DNA of 64,000 bases from Alteracholeplasma palmae J233 (GTDB taxonomy: Bacteria > Bacillota_I > Bacilli_A > Acholeplasmatales > Acholeplasmataceae), in the NCBI RefSeq assembly GCF_000968055.1, contig NC_022538.1, positions 779,499 to 843,498 on the forward strand, given 5' to 3'. Position numbers and translations under genes: made by a program. Positions within the stretch are counted from its first letter, which is position 1, and each line of letters opens with the position of its first letter. The notes under the pieces are model-generated. The model had not been told where the DNA came from and did not search any database. It saw nothing but the letters and a program-made list of their open reading frames with translations. Below are positions 28,690 through 38,156 of this stretch, piece after piece.

Positions 28690-29187
28690 ATGAGGATTTA
28701 TATTATAGGAATGCCAGGATCTGGAAAATCAACAGTTAGTAAGCAGTTAGCTGAAAAAATCTCATATGAACTTTATGATTTAGATAGTGAAATTGAGAAA
28801 AACAGTCACATGTTTATTGACCAAATTTTCAGTGAATACGGAGAAGAGACCTTCAGAAATCTAGAAACTAAAGAATTAGAAAAAACAGTAGAGTTAAAAA
28901 ATGTTGTCGTTTCATGTGGAGGTGGCATTGTCACTCAAAAACGAAATAAAAGAACGACGCAAACAGGTTTAACCATTTATATAGATACCAATATTGATAT
29001 CATAAAAAAAAGATTAGAAAAAGATACAACAAGACCATTGTTAAAGTCTAATAATTTAGAAAACTTATATGAAAAAAGATTTTTAAAATATCAAAACTTT
29101 GCAGACTGGATCGTTTCTAATGATAAAGATAGCAGTCAAACAGTAGAAAAAATTGTAGAATATCTAAAAGGAAAAAATATCATATGA
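28690..29187 (+). CDS. aroK: Shikimate kinase
   Basis: Phosphorylates shikimate. The 165-residue NMP-kinase fold has P-loop GMPGSGKST, YDLDSEIEK, the substrate motif GEETFRNLETKEL, SCGGGIV and the lid Arg in TTRPLL. It lies 1 nt after miaA and overlaps aroQ by 4 nt. Only this gene and aroQ of the shikimate pathway are seen here, so whether a whole pathway exists must be judged from the rest of the genome. Confidence 0.92.
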   Translation: MRIYIIGMPGSGKSTVSKQLAEKISYELYDLDSEIEKNSHMFIDQIFSEYGEETFRNLETKELEKTVELKNVVVSCGGGIVTQKRNKRTTQTGLTIYIDTNIDIIKKRLEKDTTRPLLKSNNLENLYEKRFLKYQNFADWIVSNDKDSSQTVEKIVEYLKGKNII

Positions 29188-29609
29188 AAATATTATGTTT
29201 ACATGGACCTAATCTTAATATGTTAGGAAAAAGAGATCCACTTCATTACGGAAATATGACCCTTGAAATGCTCTGTAATAAAATTTCTAATACATTTGAA
29301 CAAGTAGATTTTACTTTCTATCAAAGTAATCATGAAGGAGATTTAATAGACCTTATTCAAAATGCTAATGAATACGATGCTTTATTAATTAATGCAGGTG
29401 CATATACACATACAAGCATCGCAATCAGAGATGCTCTAGAAATAGTTTTAATCCCTAAGGCAGAAGCACATTTAAGTGATATTCAAAACAGAGAAGAGTT
29501 TAGAAAGATAAATTACTTAAAAGATGTCTTAGATGGCAGTTTTTATGGAAAAAAAGAAGAAAGTTACTTTGAGGCAATACGTTTTTTATTGTCAAGATTA
29601 GAAAAATAA
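29184..29609 (+). CDS. aroQ: Type II 3-dehydroquinate dehydratase
   Basis: Converts 3-dehydroquinate to 3-dehydroshikimate. 141 residues with the family blocks LHGPNLNMLGKRDP, the catalytic Tyr in HYGNMTL, QSNHEGDLID, the catalytic His in INAGAYTHTSIAIRDAL, and HLSDIQNREEFR. The usual Gly-rich loop after that (G.G..GY) is changed to DGSFYGKKEESY, a small departure. It overlaps aroK, and efp follows with its own promoter inside the aroQ end. The aroQ-efp neighbourhood is also known from Bacillus. Confidence 0.92.
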   Translation: MKILCLHGPNLNMLGKRDPLHYGNMTLEMLCNKISNTFEQVDFTFYQSNHEGDLIDLIQNANEYDALLINAGAYTHTSIAIRDALEIVLIPKAEAHLSDIQNREEFRKINYLKDVLDGSFYGKKEESYFEAIRFLLSRLEK

Positions 29610-29617
29610 CGTATAAT
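29589..29617 (+). promoter_or_regulatory. Promoter for efp
   Basis: TTGTCA (29589-29594), 17 nt, TATAAT (29612-29617), overlapping the end of aroQ. Confidence 0.75.
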
Positions 29618-29649
29618 AAAAACGGATTTAAAAAAAGGAGAAACAAAAT

Positions 29650-30213
29650 ATGATTAGTACAAACGAATTTAAAACAGGACAAACAATTAACTTTGAAGGT
29701 AATTTATTCCAAGTTTTAGAATTTATGCATGTTAAACCAGGAAAAGGTGCTGCTTTTGTAAGAACAAAATTACGTAACCTTAGAACAGGAGCAGTCATTG
29801 ATTATACATTTAATGCTGGAACTAAAGTAGAACGTGCTCAAATTGATAAAACTCCAATGCAATACTTATATGCAGCAGGGGATAACTATGTTTTCATGAA
29901 CACTGAAAGCTATGAACAAATAGAAATTCCATACAAACAAATTGAAAATGAACTTAAGTTTATTTATGAAGGAATGACCGTAGATATTATGTTTTATAAT
30001 GAAACAGAAATACTTGGTGTTTTAGTCCCAGATAAAATCACTTTAAAAGTTGTTGATACACCAGATGGCGTTAAAGGTGATACAAAAACTAATGCTATGA
30101 AAGATGCAGTATTAGAAACTGGATTAGTAATTAAAGTACCATTGTTTATATCAAATGGAGAAAAAATTGTTGTAAATACTCAAGAATGCGCATACGTTTC
30201 AAGAGAAAAATAA
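29650..30213 (+). CDS. efp: Elongation factor P
   Basis: Relieves ribosome stalling at proline stretches. 187 residues with three beta-barrel domains: the KOW-like N-terminus with VKPGKGAAFVRTKLRNLRTG carrying the modified Lys, then FMNTESYEQIEIP, and the C-terminal GLVIKVPLFISNGEKIVVNT signature. AAAGGAG precedes the start. A terminator follows. No modifying enzyme gene lies next to it. Confidence 0.97.
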   Translation: MISTNEFKTGQTINFEGNLFQVLEFMHVKPGKGAAFVRTKLRNLRTGAVIDYTFNAGTKVERAQIDKTPMQYLYAAGDNYVFMNTESYEQIEIPYKQIENELKFIYEGMTVDIMFYNETEILGVLVPDKITLKVVDTPDGVKGDTKTNAMKDAVLETGLVIKVPLFISNGEKIVVNTQECAYVSREK

Positions 30214-30222
30214 TGATAAAAT

Positions 30223-30253
30223 AAAACCTAAAACAAATAGGTTTTTATTTTTT
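30223..30253 (+). terminator. Terminator of efp
   Basis: Eight-base arms 30223-30230 and 30238-30245 with a 7-nt loop, then a T-rich run. A second A/T-rich inverted repeat follows at about 30277-30321 without a T-run. Confidence 0.8.
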
Positions 30254-30347
30254 GCAAAAAAAGAATTAAATGAATGAAGAATGATAAAGCTAAAATAAAT
30301 GATATTTTTTAGCTTTTATTCTTTGTTTATAAGAATTCTTTAATCTA

Positions 30348-30356
30348 TGCTATAAT
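30348..30356 (+). promoter_or_regulatory. Extended -10 promoter for rluB
   Basis: TG-C-TATAAT with TATAAT at 30351-30356; no good -35. It lies 17 nt before the rluB start. Confidence 0.55.
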
Positions 30357-30372
30357 ATTTAAGGTGATATAT

Positions 30373-31092
30373 ATGGAAAGACTACAAAAAGTTCTAGCCC
30401 AAGCAAACGTTGCTTCTAGAAGAAAAGCTGAAGAACTTATTTTAGAAAAAAAAGTTAAAGTTAACGGAAAAATTGTTTCTGAATTAGGTTTTAAAGTATC
30501 AAGAAAAGATCAAATAGAAGTAGATGGAAAGCCTATAGAATTTGCTCCATTATGTTACTATTTACTAAACAAACCAACAGGATATCTATCTACAGTTTCT
30601 GATGATAAAAAAAGAAGAACAATTCTTGATTTATTTGAACCTGAAGATAAAGAAAATAGAATTTATCCAGTGGGAAGACTTGATTATGATACAGCAGGGT
30701 TATTATTAGTTACTAATGATGGGGAATTAACAAAAAAATTGACACACCCAACATCAGAAATTGCTAAACAATATCTTGTAAGAGTAAAAGGAATTGTTAT
30801 TAAAGATAAAATTAGAAAACTTAGAGAAGGCGTTATTATTGATGATAATTACTTAGCCGTTCCTAAGGAAGTTCAACTTATGGAACTTGATAAAAAAAAT
30901 CAATCTACTTTAATAAGAATTATCATTACTGAAGGAAAGAATAAACAAGTGCGAAAAATGATGGAAGCTATTGGACACCCAGTTAAAAACTTAACAAGAG
31001 ATCAATATGCATTTTTAAATTTAGAAGGTGTAAAAAGAGGAACTTACAGAAAACTTAAATTACACGAAGTAAAACAATTAAAAAACTTATAA
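30373..31092 (+). CDS. rluB: Ribosomal large subunit pseudouridine synthase (RluB type)
   Basis: A 239-residue RsuA/RluB-family enzyme. An N-terminal S4 RNA-binding domain (ERLQKVLAQANVASRRKAEEL) is followed by the catalytic domain with the Asp motif PVGRLDYDTAGLLLVTNDGEL and the late ITEGKNKQVRKM. It should make a pseudouridine in 23S rRNA. ATG 30373 lies 6 nt after AAGGTG; a GTG at 30364 overlaps that site. In Bacillus the related gene is also near cmk. Confidence 0.93.
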   Translation: MERLQKVLAQANVASRRKAEELILEKKVKVNGKIVSELGFKVSRKDQIEVDGKPIEFAPLCYYLLNKPTGYLSTVSDDKKRRTILDLFEPEDKENRIYPVGRLDYDTAGLLLVTNDGELTKKLTHPTSEIAKQYLVRVKGIVIKDKIRKLREGVIIDDNYLAVPKEVQLMELDKKNQSTLIRIIITEGKNKQVRKMMEAIGHPVKNLTRDQYAFLNLEGVKRGTYRKLKLHEVKQLKNL

Positions 31093-31101
31093 TGGACAAA
31101 A

Positions 31102-31130
31102 TTGTCATTAAATAATAAAAATGTTATAAT
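31102..31130 (+). promoter_or_regulatory. Promoter for cmk
   Basis: TTGTCA (31102-31107), 17 nt, TATAAT (31125-31130), also with TG ahead of the -10. A short inverted repeat GACAA/TTGTC overlaps the -35. Confidence 0.8.
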
Positions 31131-31153
31131 AAATAATAGATATGGAGGACTTT

Positions 31154-31810
31154 ATGGGAGGATTTAAACTTGCCATTGATGGACCAGCAGGTTCAGGAAA
31201 GAGTACAATTAGCTCATTATTAGCAAAAAAATTAGGATGGACGCATATTGACACAGGAGCAATGTATCGAGCAGTTACCCTATATGCGCTAAATAATAAA
31301 GTCAATTTGGAGGATGAAACCTCATATAAATTTCTAGAAAATATCAAAATTGAATATAAAAACAATCGTATTTATATTGATAATGTTGATGTAAGTGAAG
31401 ACATTAGAAATGAACAAATTAATAAATATGTATCATTAGTTTCTTCATTTTCATATGTTAGAAAAAAATTAGTAGAAATTCAAAAAGAAACTATCCAAAA
31501 TGGAAATATCATTATGGACGGAAGAGATATAGGAACAGTAGTTATCCCTGAGGCAGATTTAAAATTATTTTTAACAGCTCATGTTGAAGAAAGAGCTAAA
31601 AGACGTCACAAAGAACAAAAACAAAAAGGTGATGTCCACGAAATTAATCAAGTTATTGAAGAAATCAAACTACGTGATAGTAAAGATTCTACAAGAAAAG
31701 AATCCCCACTTAGAAAAGCAAGCGATGCTATAGAGTTTGACACCACTAATTACACAATTGACCAAGTCGTTGATAAAATAATAGAATTAATAAAATCGAA
31801 GGAGCAATAA
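31154..31810 (+). CDS. cmk: Cytidylate kinase
   Basis: Phosphorylates CMP and dCMP. 218 residues with P-loop IDGPAGSGKST, HIDTGAMYRAVTLYAL, MDGRDIGTVVIPEADLKLFL and the lid ERAKRRHKE. ATG 31154 is 5 nt after GGAGGA; an ATG at 31142 comes before that ribosome site and is unlikely. The S1-domain gene follows 1 nt after its stop, as in Bacillus (cmk-ypfD). Confidence 0.97.
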   Translation: MGGFKLAIDGPAGSGKSTISSLLAKKLGWTHIDTGAMYRAVTLYALNNKVNLEDETSYKFLENIKIEYKNNRIYIDNVDVSEDIRNEQINKYVSLVSSFSYVRKKLVEIQKETIQNGNIIMDGRDIGTVVIPEADLKLFLTAHVEERAKRRHKEQKQKGDVHEINQVIEEIKLRDSKDSTRKESPLRKASDAIEFDTTNYTIDQVVDKIIELIKSKEQ

Positions 31811-31811
31811 A

Positions 31812-33203
31812 ATGACTGATATTAAAACCCCTAAAAAAGGACAAATCATAGAAGCACCAGTAGTAAAGGTAGATAAAAATGTAATATATCTAGATGTTCA
31901 ATACATTACAGAAGGAACTATTTATTTAAATGAATATGACTTACCAGCACCAGAAACTTTTAAAGGATTAGTAAAAGTTGGAGATATCGTACGTGCTAAA
32001 ATTATGAAAATTTCAGAAGGTGATGATAGTACACAAATATTATTATCAAGATTACCTTTAATTAAAGAAGAAAAATTACAAACAATTGAAGAAGATTTTA
32101 AAAAACAAAACGTTATTTCAACTAAAGTAAAAGATGTTTTAGAAAAAGGCTTAGTTTTAAACTATCATGGATATGAACTCTTTTTACCATATTCATTAAT
32201 GGATTTTGACTTAACTGAGAAAAAAGATACACTTAAAAATACTAAATTAGATGTTGTGATTGCAGAATTCAAAGAAAAACCAAGATTAAAATTAATCGCA
32301 ACTAGAAAACCAATTTATGAACAAGCTAGACAAGAAGCATATGAAAAACGTCAAGAATTAAGACAAGAAGAATTAGATAAAATTCAAACAGGTGATGTTT
32401 TAACTGGAACAGTAGAAAAACTTGAATCACACGCAGCATCAATTAAATTTGATCATGTTATGGGAATGTTAAGAATTTCACAAATCAGTCATTTTAGAAT
32501 TGAAAATATTAATGAAGTTTTAAAAGTTGGACAAGAAGTAACTGTTAAAGTAATTAAAAAAGAAGGAAACAGACTAGATTTATCTATGAAAGCTCTGTTA
32601 AAAACACCATTTGAAAATTACGTTTTAGAAAACAAAAAAGGACAAACAGTTAAAGGAACTGTTGTTCAAAAATTACCTTTTGGTATTATTGTTGAAGTTG
32701 CAAAAGATGTTAAAGGATTACTTCACAAAAGTGAATATGCTTGGAATCCTGCTGATAACTTTGATAGTTATATTAAAATAGGTGATGAAATAGAAGTTGT
32801 TATTTTAAATGTAGATAAAAAACAAGAACGTTTACAACTATCTAAAAAAGCATTAGAAAATAACCCATGGAAAGATATTTCATTAAAACGTGGCGATGAA
32901 GTAGAAGTCATCGTAACAGAAATTACTAAAGATGGCTTAAAAGTTGGATATGAAGGAATAGATGGTTTAATTCCAACTAATGAATTAGCAATGGAAAAAG
33001 TAAATCCAGATGAAGCATTTAATGTAAATGATAGAGTAAAAGCTATTGTTACTGACTTTAATAAAAATCAATGGATCTTAACATTATCAATCAAAAAATT
33101 AGAAGAAGCACTAGAAAAAGCTTCATACGAAAAATACCTAAACGAAGATGAAGAATTAGAAAATATCACTTTAGGGGATTTGTTTGAAGACTTTAAAAAA
33201 TAA
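31812..33203 (+). CDS. S1-domain RNA-binding protein (ribosomal protein S1-like, YpfD type)
   Basis: 463 residues made of about five S1 (OB-fold) repeats: near 8-75, 95-160, 188-257, 275-345 and 357-430. The third and fourth are the most typical ([40 protein letters not shown]). It is likely to bind mRNA or ribosomes like the short S1 proteins of Firmicutes, though these are not always true S1 equivalents. It lies between cmk and der, in the standard order. Confidence 0.9.
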   Translation: MTDIKTPKKGQIIEAPVVKVDKNVIYLDVQYITEGTIYLNEYDLPAPETFKGLVKVGDIVRAKIMKISEGDDSTQILLSRLPLIKEEKLQTIEEDFKKQNVISTKVKDVLEKGLVLNYHGYELFLPYSLMDFDLTEKKDTLKNTKLDVVIAEFKEKPRLKLIATRKPIYEQARQEAYEKRQELRQEELDKIQTGDVLTGTVEKLESHAASIKFDHVMGMLRISQISHFRIENINEVLKVGQEVTVKVIKKEGNRLDLSMKALLKTPFENYVLENKKGQTVKGTVVQKLPFGIIVEVAKDVKGLLHKSEYAWNPADNFDSYIKIGDEIEVVILNVDKKQERLQLSKKALENNPWKDISLKRGDEVEVIVTEITKDGLKVGYEGIDGLIPTNELAMEKVNPDEAFNVNDRVKAIVTDFNKNQWILTLSIKKLEEALEKASYEKYLNEDEELENITLGDLFEDFKK

Positions 33204-33217
33204 AAGAAGGTTTTAGA

Positions 33218-34522
33218 ATGCCATTTAAAGTAGCAATCGTAGGCCGACCAAATGTAGGGAAATCAAGTCTTTTTAACCGTATTATCGGTGAAAGACTTTC
33301 CATTACAGATGACAAGGCTGGAGTAACAAGAGATAGAATATACGCACAAGCTTTATGGCTTACTAAAAAGTTTAGCGTAATTGACACCGGGGGAATTGAT
33401 ATTGGTGATGCCCCTTTTTTAACACAAATAAAAGAACAAGCTCATGTCGCAATGGACGAAGCAGATGTAATTATATTTGTTGTTGATGGAAAAACAGGAC
33501 TAGTAGATAGCGATCGTTATATTGCAAAACTACTTTATAAAACTGAAAAACCAGTTATTTTAGTCGTTAATAAAATAGATGACTTAGCCTTAGTATCAAA
33601 TACGTATGAATTTTATTCATTAGGATTTGACGAACCAATTGCAGTAAGTACTAACCATGGTATTGGTATTGGGGACTTACTAGATAAAGTTATTTCATAT
33701 CAAACAGAAGATGAAGTAGATTATGATTTAAGCACGATTAAATTTAGTTTAATTGGAAGACCAAATGTAGGAAAATCAAGTTTAACTAACGCAATCTTAT
33801 CACAAGAAAGAGTTATTGTATCAGAAATATCAGGAACAACAACTGATGCTATTGATACTCCTTTTAGAAGACATAAACAAGACTATGTTGTTATTGATAC
33901 TGCAGGTATTAAAAAACGCGGTAAAGTTTATGAAAATACAGACAAATATAGCGTTTTAAGAGCTTTAAGTGCCTTAGAACGATCAGATGTGGCTTGTTTA
34001 GTTTTAGATGGCGAAGAAGGCATTGTCGAACAAGATAAAAATGTTGCAGGTTATATAGTAGAAAACCATAAAGCTTGTGTAATTGTTGTAAACAAATGGG
34101 ATGCTGTTTTAAAAGATGATAAGACAATGAAAAAATTCGAAGAAAAAATTCGAGATGAATTTAAATTCTTAGACTATGCACCTATTGTGTTTGTGTCAGC
34201 TAAAAATAAAGAAAGAATTCAAACTTTATTCCCATCACTAGAATTAGCTTATTCAAACTTTATTAAACAAATACCAACAAGTGTTATGAATGATGTTTTA
34301 CAAGATGCAGTAGCAATGAATCCAGCACCTCTTTTCAATAAGGGACGTGCTAAATTCAACTATATGACACAAGTTGCTATTAAACCACCGACATTTGTAT
34401 GTTTTGTTAATAATCCAGATTTTGTCCACTTTTCTTATGAAAGATACTTACATAATCAATTTAGAAAATCATTTGATTTAGAAGGCACTCCAATTAAACT
34501 TATTCTAAGAAAGAAGGAATAA
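33218..34522 (+). CDS. der: GTPase Der (EngA)
   Basis: A ribosome-assembly GTPase acting on the 50S subunit. It has two tandem G domains, each with GRPNVGKSS (near residues 9 and 184), DTGG or DTAGI, NKID/NKWD and VSA-type motifs, followed by the C-terminal KH-like domain ([18 protein letters not shown]). 434 residues, the normal size. gpsA follows 2 nt later. Confidence 0.98.
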   Translation: MPFKVAIVGRPNVGKSSLFNRIIGERLSITDDKAGVTRDRIYAQALWLTKKFSVIDTGGIDIGDAPFLTQIKEQAHVAMDEADVIIFVVDGKTGLVDSDRYIAKLLYKTEKPVILVVNKIDDLALVSNTYEFYSLGFDEPIAVSTNHGIGIGDLLDKVISYQTEDEVDYDLSTIKFSLIGRPNVGKSSLTNAILSQERVIVSEISGTTTDAIDTPFRRHKQDYVVIDTAGIKKRGKVYENTDKYSVLRALSALERSDVACLVLDGEEGIVEQDKNVAGYIVENHKACVIVVNKWDAVLKDDKTMKKFEEKIRDEFKFLDYAPIVFVSAKNKERIQTLFPSLELAYSNFIKQIPTSVMNDVLQDAVAMNPAPLFNKGRAKFNYMTQVAIKPPTFVCFVNNPDFVHFSYERYLHNQFRKSFDLEGTPIKLILRKKE

Positions 34523-34524
34523 AG

Positions 34525-35520
34525 ATGAATTTAAGTGTTATTGGTGGAGGCTCTTGGGGGTCTACTCTAGCACAAGTATTAACAGATAATGGACATAGTG
34601 TTTTAGTCTATGATATTAATCCAGTGTATGTTGATAAAATTAATCATCAAAAACATCCATTTTTTGATGAACCATTAAAAGATATAAAAGCTACAAATAA
34701 CTTAAAAGAAGCATTAGAATTTTCAGACTTAATACTTTTAAGTGTTCCTACTAAAGCAATGAGAGATGTACTAAAAGAAATAAACAGTTTAATCAATAGT
34801 AAAAAGTCTTTTGTTAATGTATCAAAAGGAATTGAACCTGAAACTTTAAAAAGAGTCAGTGAAATTGTAAAAGAAGAAATTAATCCTGAAAATTTAGAAA
34901 ATTATGCTGTATTAACAGGACCTTCTCATGCCGAAGAAGTTATCTTAAGAAAACTAACTTTATTGACATCAGCTTCTGATAACCCAGAATTTGCAAAACA
35001 AATTCAATGTATTTTTTCAAATGATACTTATTTAAGAGTCTACACATCAAGTGATCTTATTGGATGTGAAGTAGGTGGCGCTGTTAAAAACGCAATCGCA
35101 GTTGTTAGTGGCATCCTAAGTGGTCATGGTTTAGGAGAAAACGCCAGAGCTGCTTTAATCACAAGAGGAATTTTAGAAATTATTCGTGTAGTTAAAGTAA
35201 TGGGCGGTAAAACTGAAACTGCATTTGGACTCACTGGTATCGGAGATTTAATTGTAACAGCTTCAAGTGAAAACTCAAGAAACTTTACTGCTGGTAAAAA
35301 AATAGGCAGTGGTATCAACGCATCAAAAGCAGTAGAAGAATCTGTTCAAACAGTTGAAGGAATCAGAACTATCCAAGCGATGCACCTATTATCAATTGAA
35401 AAAAATATCGAATTACCTATCATTGATATAGCTTATGATGTTATCTTTAATAATTTAAGCGTTGAACAAGCAGTTGCTCATTTATTAACAAGAGATTTAA
35501 AGGAAGAAAAACTTGATTAA
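34525..35520 (+). CDS. gpsA: Glycerol-3-phosphate dehydrogenase [NAD(P)+]
   Basis: Makes sn-glycerol 3-phosphate from dihydroxyacetone phosphate for lipid synthesis. The N-terminal Rossmann motif is VIGGGSWGSTLAQ; NVSKGIEPET, LTGPSHAEEV, the catalytic Lys in GGAVKNAIAVVSGI and the C-terminal GLTGIGDLIVTASSENSRN block are all present. 331 residues. The der-gpsA-HU order matches Bacillus. Confidence 0.97.
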   Translation: MNLSVIGGGSWGSTLAQVLTDNGHSVLVYDINPVYVDKINHQKHPFFDEPLKDIKATNNLKEALEFSDLILLSVPTKAMRDVLKEINSLINSKKSFVNVSKGIEPETLKRVSEIVKEEINPENLENYAVLTGPSHAEEVILRKLTLLTSASDNPEFAKQIQCIFSNDTYLRVYTSSDLIGCEVGGAVKNAIAVVSGILSGHGLGENARAALITRGILEIIRVVKVMGGKTETAFGLTGIGDLIVTASSENSRNFTAGKKIGSGINASKAVEESVQTVEGIRTIQAMHLLSIEKNIELPIIDIAYDVIFNNLSVEQAVAHLLTRDLKEEKLD

Positions 35521-35527
35521 AGTCTTA

Positions 35528-35556
35528 TTGATAAAAAAAAATGTCTATGATATAAT
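35528..35556 (+). promoter_or_regulatory. Promoter for HU gene
   Basis: TTGATA (35528-35533), 17 nt, TATAAT (35551-35556) with TG ahead of the -10. Confidence 0.8.
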
Positions 35557-35584
35557 TAAAGAATAATAAATAGGAGGAAATACC

Positions 35585-35860
35585 ATGAATAAAACTGAAT
35601 TAATTGCTTTAGTTGCTGAAAGAGCTGAGATTACTCAAGTTTTGGCAGAAAATGTGGTTCAAGCTTTTATAGATATCGTTACAGAAACTCTAGCAGATAG
35701 AGAAGAAAAAGTTGTAGTAACTGGATTTGGTACTTTTGAGGTAAGAAACAGAGTAGGTCGCCGTGGAAAAAATCCAAGAACTGGTGAAGAAATTCATGTC
35801 CCAGCTCAAAAATCTCCTGCATTTAGAGCAGGTAAATTATTGAAAGATGCAGTAAAATAA
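35585..35860 (+). CDS. hup: DNA-binding protein HU
   Basis: A 91-residue nucleoid protein that bends DNA. It begins MNKTELIALVAERAEIT and has the family core GFGTFEVRNRVGRRGKNPRTGEEI split across its DNA-binding arm. The ribosome site is TAGGAGGA. It has its own promoter and terminator, fitting high single-gene expression. Confidence 0.97.
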   Translation: MNKTELIALVAERAEITQVLAENVVQAFIDIVTETLADREEKVVVTGFGTFEVRNRVGRRGKNPRTGEEIHVPAQKSPAFRAGKLLKDAVK

Positions 35861-35868
35861 AAAATGAT

Positions 35869-35897
35869 TGGTCTATTCTTTTATAGACCATTTTTTT
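35869..35897 (+). terminator. Terminator of HU gene
   Basis: Eight-base arms 35869-35876 and 35883-35890, then T7. Confidence 0.9.
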
Positions 35898-35915
35898 ATC
35901 AAAAAGGAGATAATT

Positions 35916-36865
35916 ATGGAATTATTTCAAAAAGCCATGCAAAATGATTTATCATACCTTCAACAAAATATTAATTTCATTAATGAAGTAGACAATAGAA
36001 AAAAAGTTTACTTCATTATGCAGTTTTAGGAAATGCTAATGATGTGATTGATTACCTACTCTTACAAGACATTAACATTAACCTTCAAGATATTTCTGGT
36101 GAAACAGCTGTATTTGATGCAGTAAGAAAAGGTAGAATAAATATTGTAAAAAAGTTTGTCATGAAATATGCCAATATTAACATTGCCAATGACAGGAATG
36201 AGACATTACTACATTTGGCTTGTGCTAAAGGCTCATATGATCTGGTTAAGTTACTTATCGAAAGTGGGGCAACCTCATCCAAAACAAACGAAGGCAAACT
36301 TCCAATTCATTATGCTATCTTAAGTGGTCATGACGATTTTATCATTCCTCTTTTAAGTGAGTTTTCTCTTAGTTGGGATTACTTAGATGAAAATCAAAAT
36401 ACCTTTTTACATTATGCAACTAGAACAACTAATTTAAAAATGGTTAAACTATTTTTAGAATATTGTTTGGACACAAATGCACTAAATGATCATTTTGAAA
36501 CGCCTTTATTTAATGCAGTTAAATATGGCACAGATCAAATAGTGGAACTCTTACTTAAAAATCATGCTTTAATTGAAATAAAAAATAGGCGCTATGAAAC
36601 ACCTAAAATGGTTGCTAAAATCTATCAAAAGTATCAAATTCATGAGATTCTTGAACAGTATGAAGAGTCTATTAAATATAAAAAAGAAAATAATGAACAA
36701 GTCTTAAGAAATGCAGTCTTAAACAGAGATCATGAATTATTAAGAAGACTTATTTCTAATCAGACGATACTTAAAAAAGATTATTTAGGGTACACAGCAT
36801 ACGATTATGCAGTAAAATATCATTTAACAGTTTGTATTAATATACTAAAGATAATAAAAAAATAG
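35916..36865 (+). CDS. Ankyrin-repeat protein, frameshifted near its start
   Basis: The reading frame begins at ATG 35916 after AAGGAG, runs as MELFQKAMQNDLSYLQQN, and stops at TAG 36027-36029. A second frame from before 36044 continues with ankyrin repeats. One extra A in the A7 run at 35999-36005 would join them, giving SLLHYAVLGNANDVIDYLL and about 316 residues. Repeats include GETAVFDAVRKGRINIVKKF, NETLLHLACAKGSYDLVKLL and FETPLFNAVKYGTDQIVELL. Ankyrin repeats bind proteins; no enzyme domain or signal is seen. It may be a real phase or decay event or a base-call error. Confidence 0.8.
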
Positions 36866-36881
36866 TCCTAGGACTATTTTT
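36858..36881. terminator. Bidirectional terminator between convergent genes
   Basis: A perfect 24-nt palindrome with A5 on one side and T5 on the other. It serves the ankyrin gene and the minus-strand CPBP gene. Confidence 0.8.
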
Positions 36882-36886
36882 AATAT

Positions 36887-38056
36887 CTAAGCAAAGAATA
36901 ACAGAAGAACAGACAATAAATTATATATCATATGTACAGCTGTTGAGACCCATATATTTTTATTACTTTTCATATAAATATACCCAAAAGCAACCCCACC
37001 ACCAGAATAAGAAATCAGACTGACAAAGAAATTAGAAAAATCGCCAGTAAGTAATTCAGTAGTAATATGAATTAAGGCAAAGACTAATGTGCTTACTATA
37101 AGTGCAGTTCTTTCATTCTTAATTAATCCAAAAATAGATTTTCTAAAAATTAATTCTTCTACAAAAGGACCAAATACTAAAATAGAAAATAAAGTAATAA
37201 CTGCTGGAACTTGGGCACTTAATAAATTATTAAGCGATAACTGATTAATAGAAGTTTGATTAGCATTACCAATCAATGTTCCTATTAAATTAGATAATAT
37301 ATTAAAAACTAATATGATAAGTAAAGCACTAGCAAATGAACTAGGGATAATTCTAGAAGCACTTTTAGACTTTTTAAGAGTATCAAAGTCATAAACGATT
37401 TGAGGCTTTAAAACAGTGAATAAAATACCAGCCATTGAGATATATGATAACGACAGAATTAAGGCATTTGCAAGAGGTCTCATTGTAATACCAGATCCTA
37501 CCTCAACTAAATTTATTGTATCATTTGTTTTAAAATCATTAACATGAATAGTAGATACGGCTAATTTTATTTTTAACTTGTTTTCCCACTCAGTAATTGT
37601 ACCATCAAGTATTTTATTAAAAGTGTCTTCTTTTAACATGATATGGTTATTTTCATCTAAAACACCATATCCTGCCTCGTCAGTAGTAATAACACCTTGG
37701 GCATTTCTATGAATTAAGAAAACATATTCATCTGATTTATAAACAGTCTTATATAAAATAGTTAACTCAGAGCTTGCGTTAATAAATTCACTTTCTTTTA
37801 AAATAGTAAGTGATTCAACACTTGTGCTTTGTTTATCTAATAAAGTATTTGGATAATCAGCTGTTCTAAAGAATGTTGTCCCTGGAAAAGCTCTGAAAAT
37901 TAATAATAAAATAATTTGAAGCAATTGTAATGAAAAAAGTGTTATATAACAAGCAATTGCTATCCAATATCTAACCCTATTTTTCTCATCATCGTGAAAA
38001 TTATCTAAAACCTCGGTTTTAAATTCTTCTTCAAAATCGATTTCTTTGTCATACAT
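36887..38056 (-). CDS. CPBP family intramembrane metalloprotease
   Basis: 389 residues. A cytoplasmic acidic N-terminus is followed by one membrane helix (CYITLFSLQLLQIILLLIF), an extracellular domain of about 110 residues, then the multi-helix CPBP (Abi/CAAX-like) domain. Catalytic motifs are EELIFRKS (EExxxR), ALIHITTE and HMIYNLLS near the C-terminus. Family members cleave within membranes; some process prenylated or bacteriocin-type substrates. The substrate here is unknown. ATG 38056 has GGGAG upstream, and its promoter region contains a palindrome shared with the divergent rdgB gene. Confidence 0.88.
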   Translation of the reverse strand: MYDKEIDFEEEFKTEVLDNFHDDEKNRVRYWIAIACYITLFSLQLLQIILLLIFRAFPGTTFFRTADYPNTLLDKQSTSVESLTILKESEFINASSELTILYKTVYKSDEYVFLIHRNAQGVITTDEAGYGVLDENNHIMLKEDTFNKILDGTITEWENKLKIKLAVSTIHVNDFKTNDTINLVEVGSGITMRPLANALILSLSYISMAGILFTVLKPQIVYDFDTLKKSKSASRIIPSSFASALLIILVFNILSNLIGTLIGNANQTSINQLSLNNLLSAQVPAVITLFSILVFGPFVEELIFRKSIFGLIKNERTALIVSTLVFALIHITTELLTGDFSNFFVSLISYSGGGVAFGYIYMKSNKNIWVSTAVHMIYNLLSVLLLFFA

Positions 38057-38074
38057 GAATTTACATCTCCCTTA

Positions 38075-38099
38075 AGTATAATAATATAACTATTATACT
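38075..38099. promoter_or_regulatory. Inverted repeat in divergent promoter region
   Basis: Nine-base arms AGTATAATA and TATTATACT with a 7-nt spacer. Each arm contains a TATAAT on its own strand, so it could be two back-to-back -10 boxes or an operator. Confidence 0.4.
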
Positions 38100-38156
38100 A
38101 TAAAGTAATTTTATTGTAAAATAGTTATATAGACTAAAAAAGGAGCGTATACAAAA

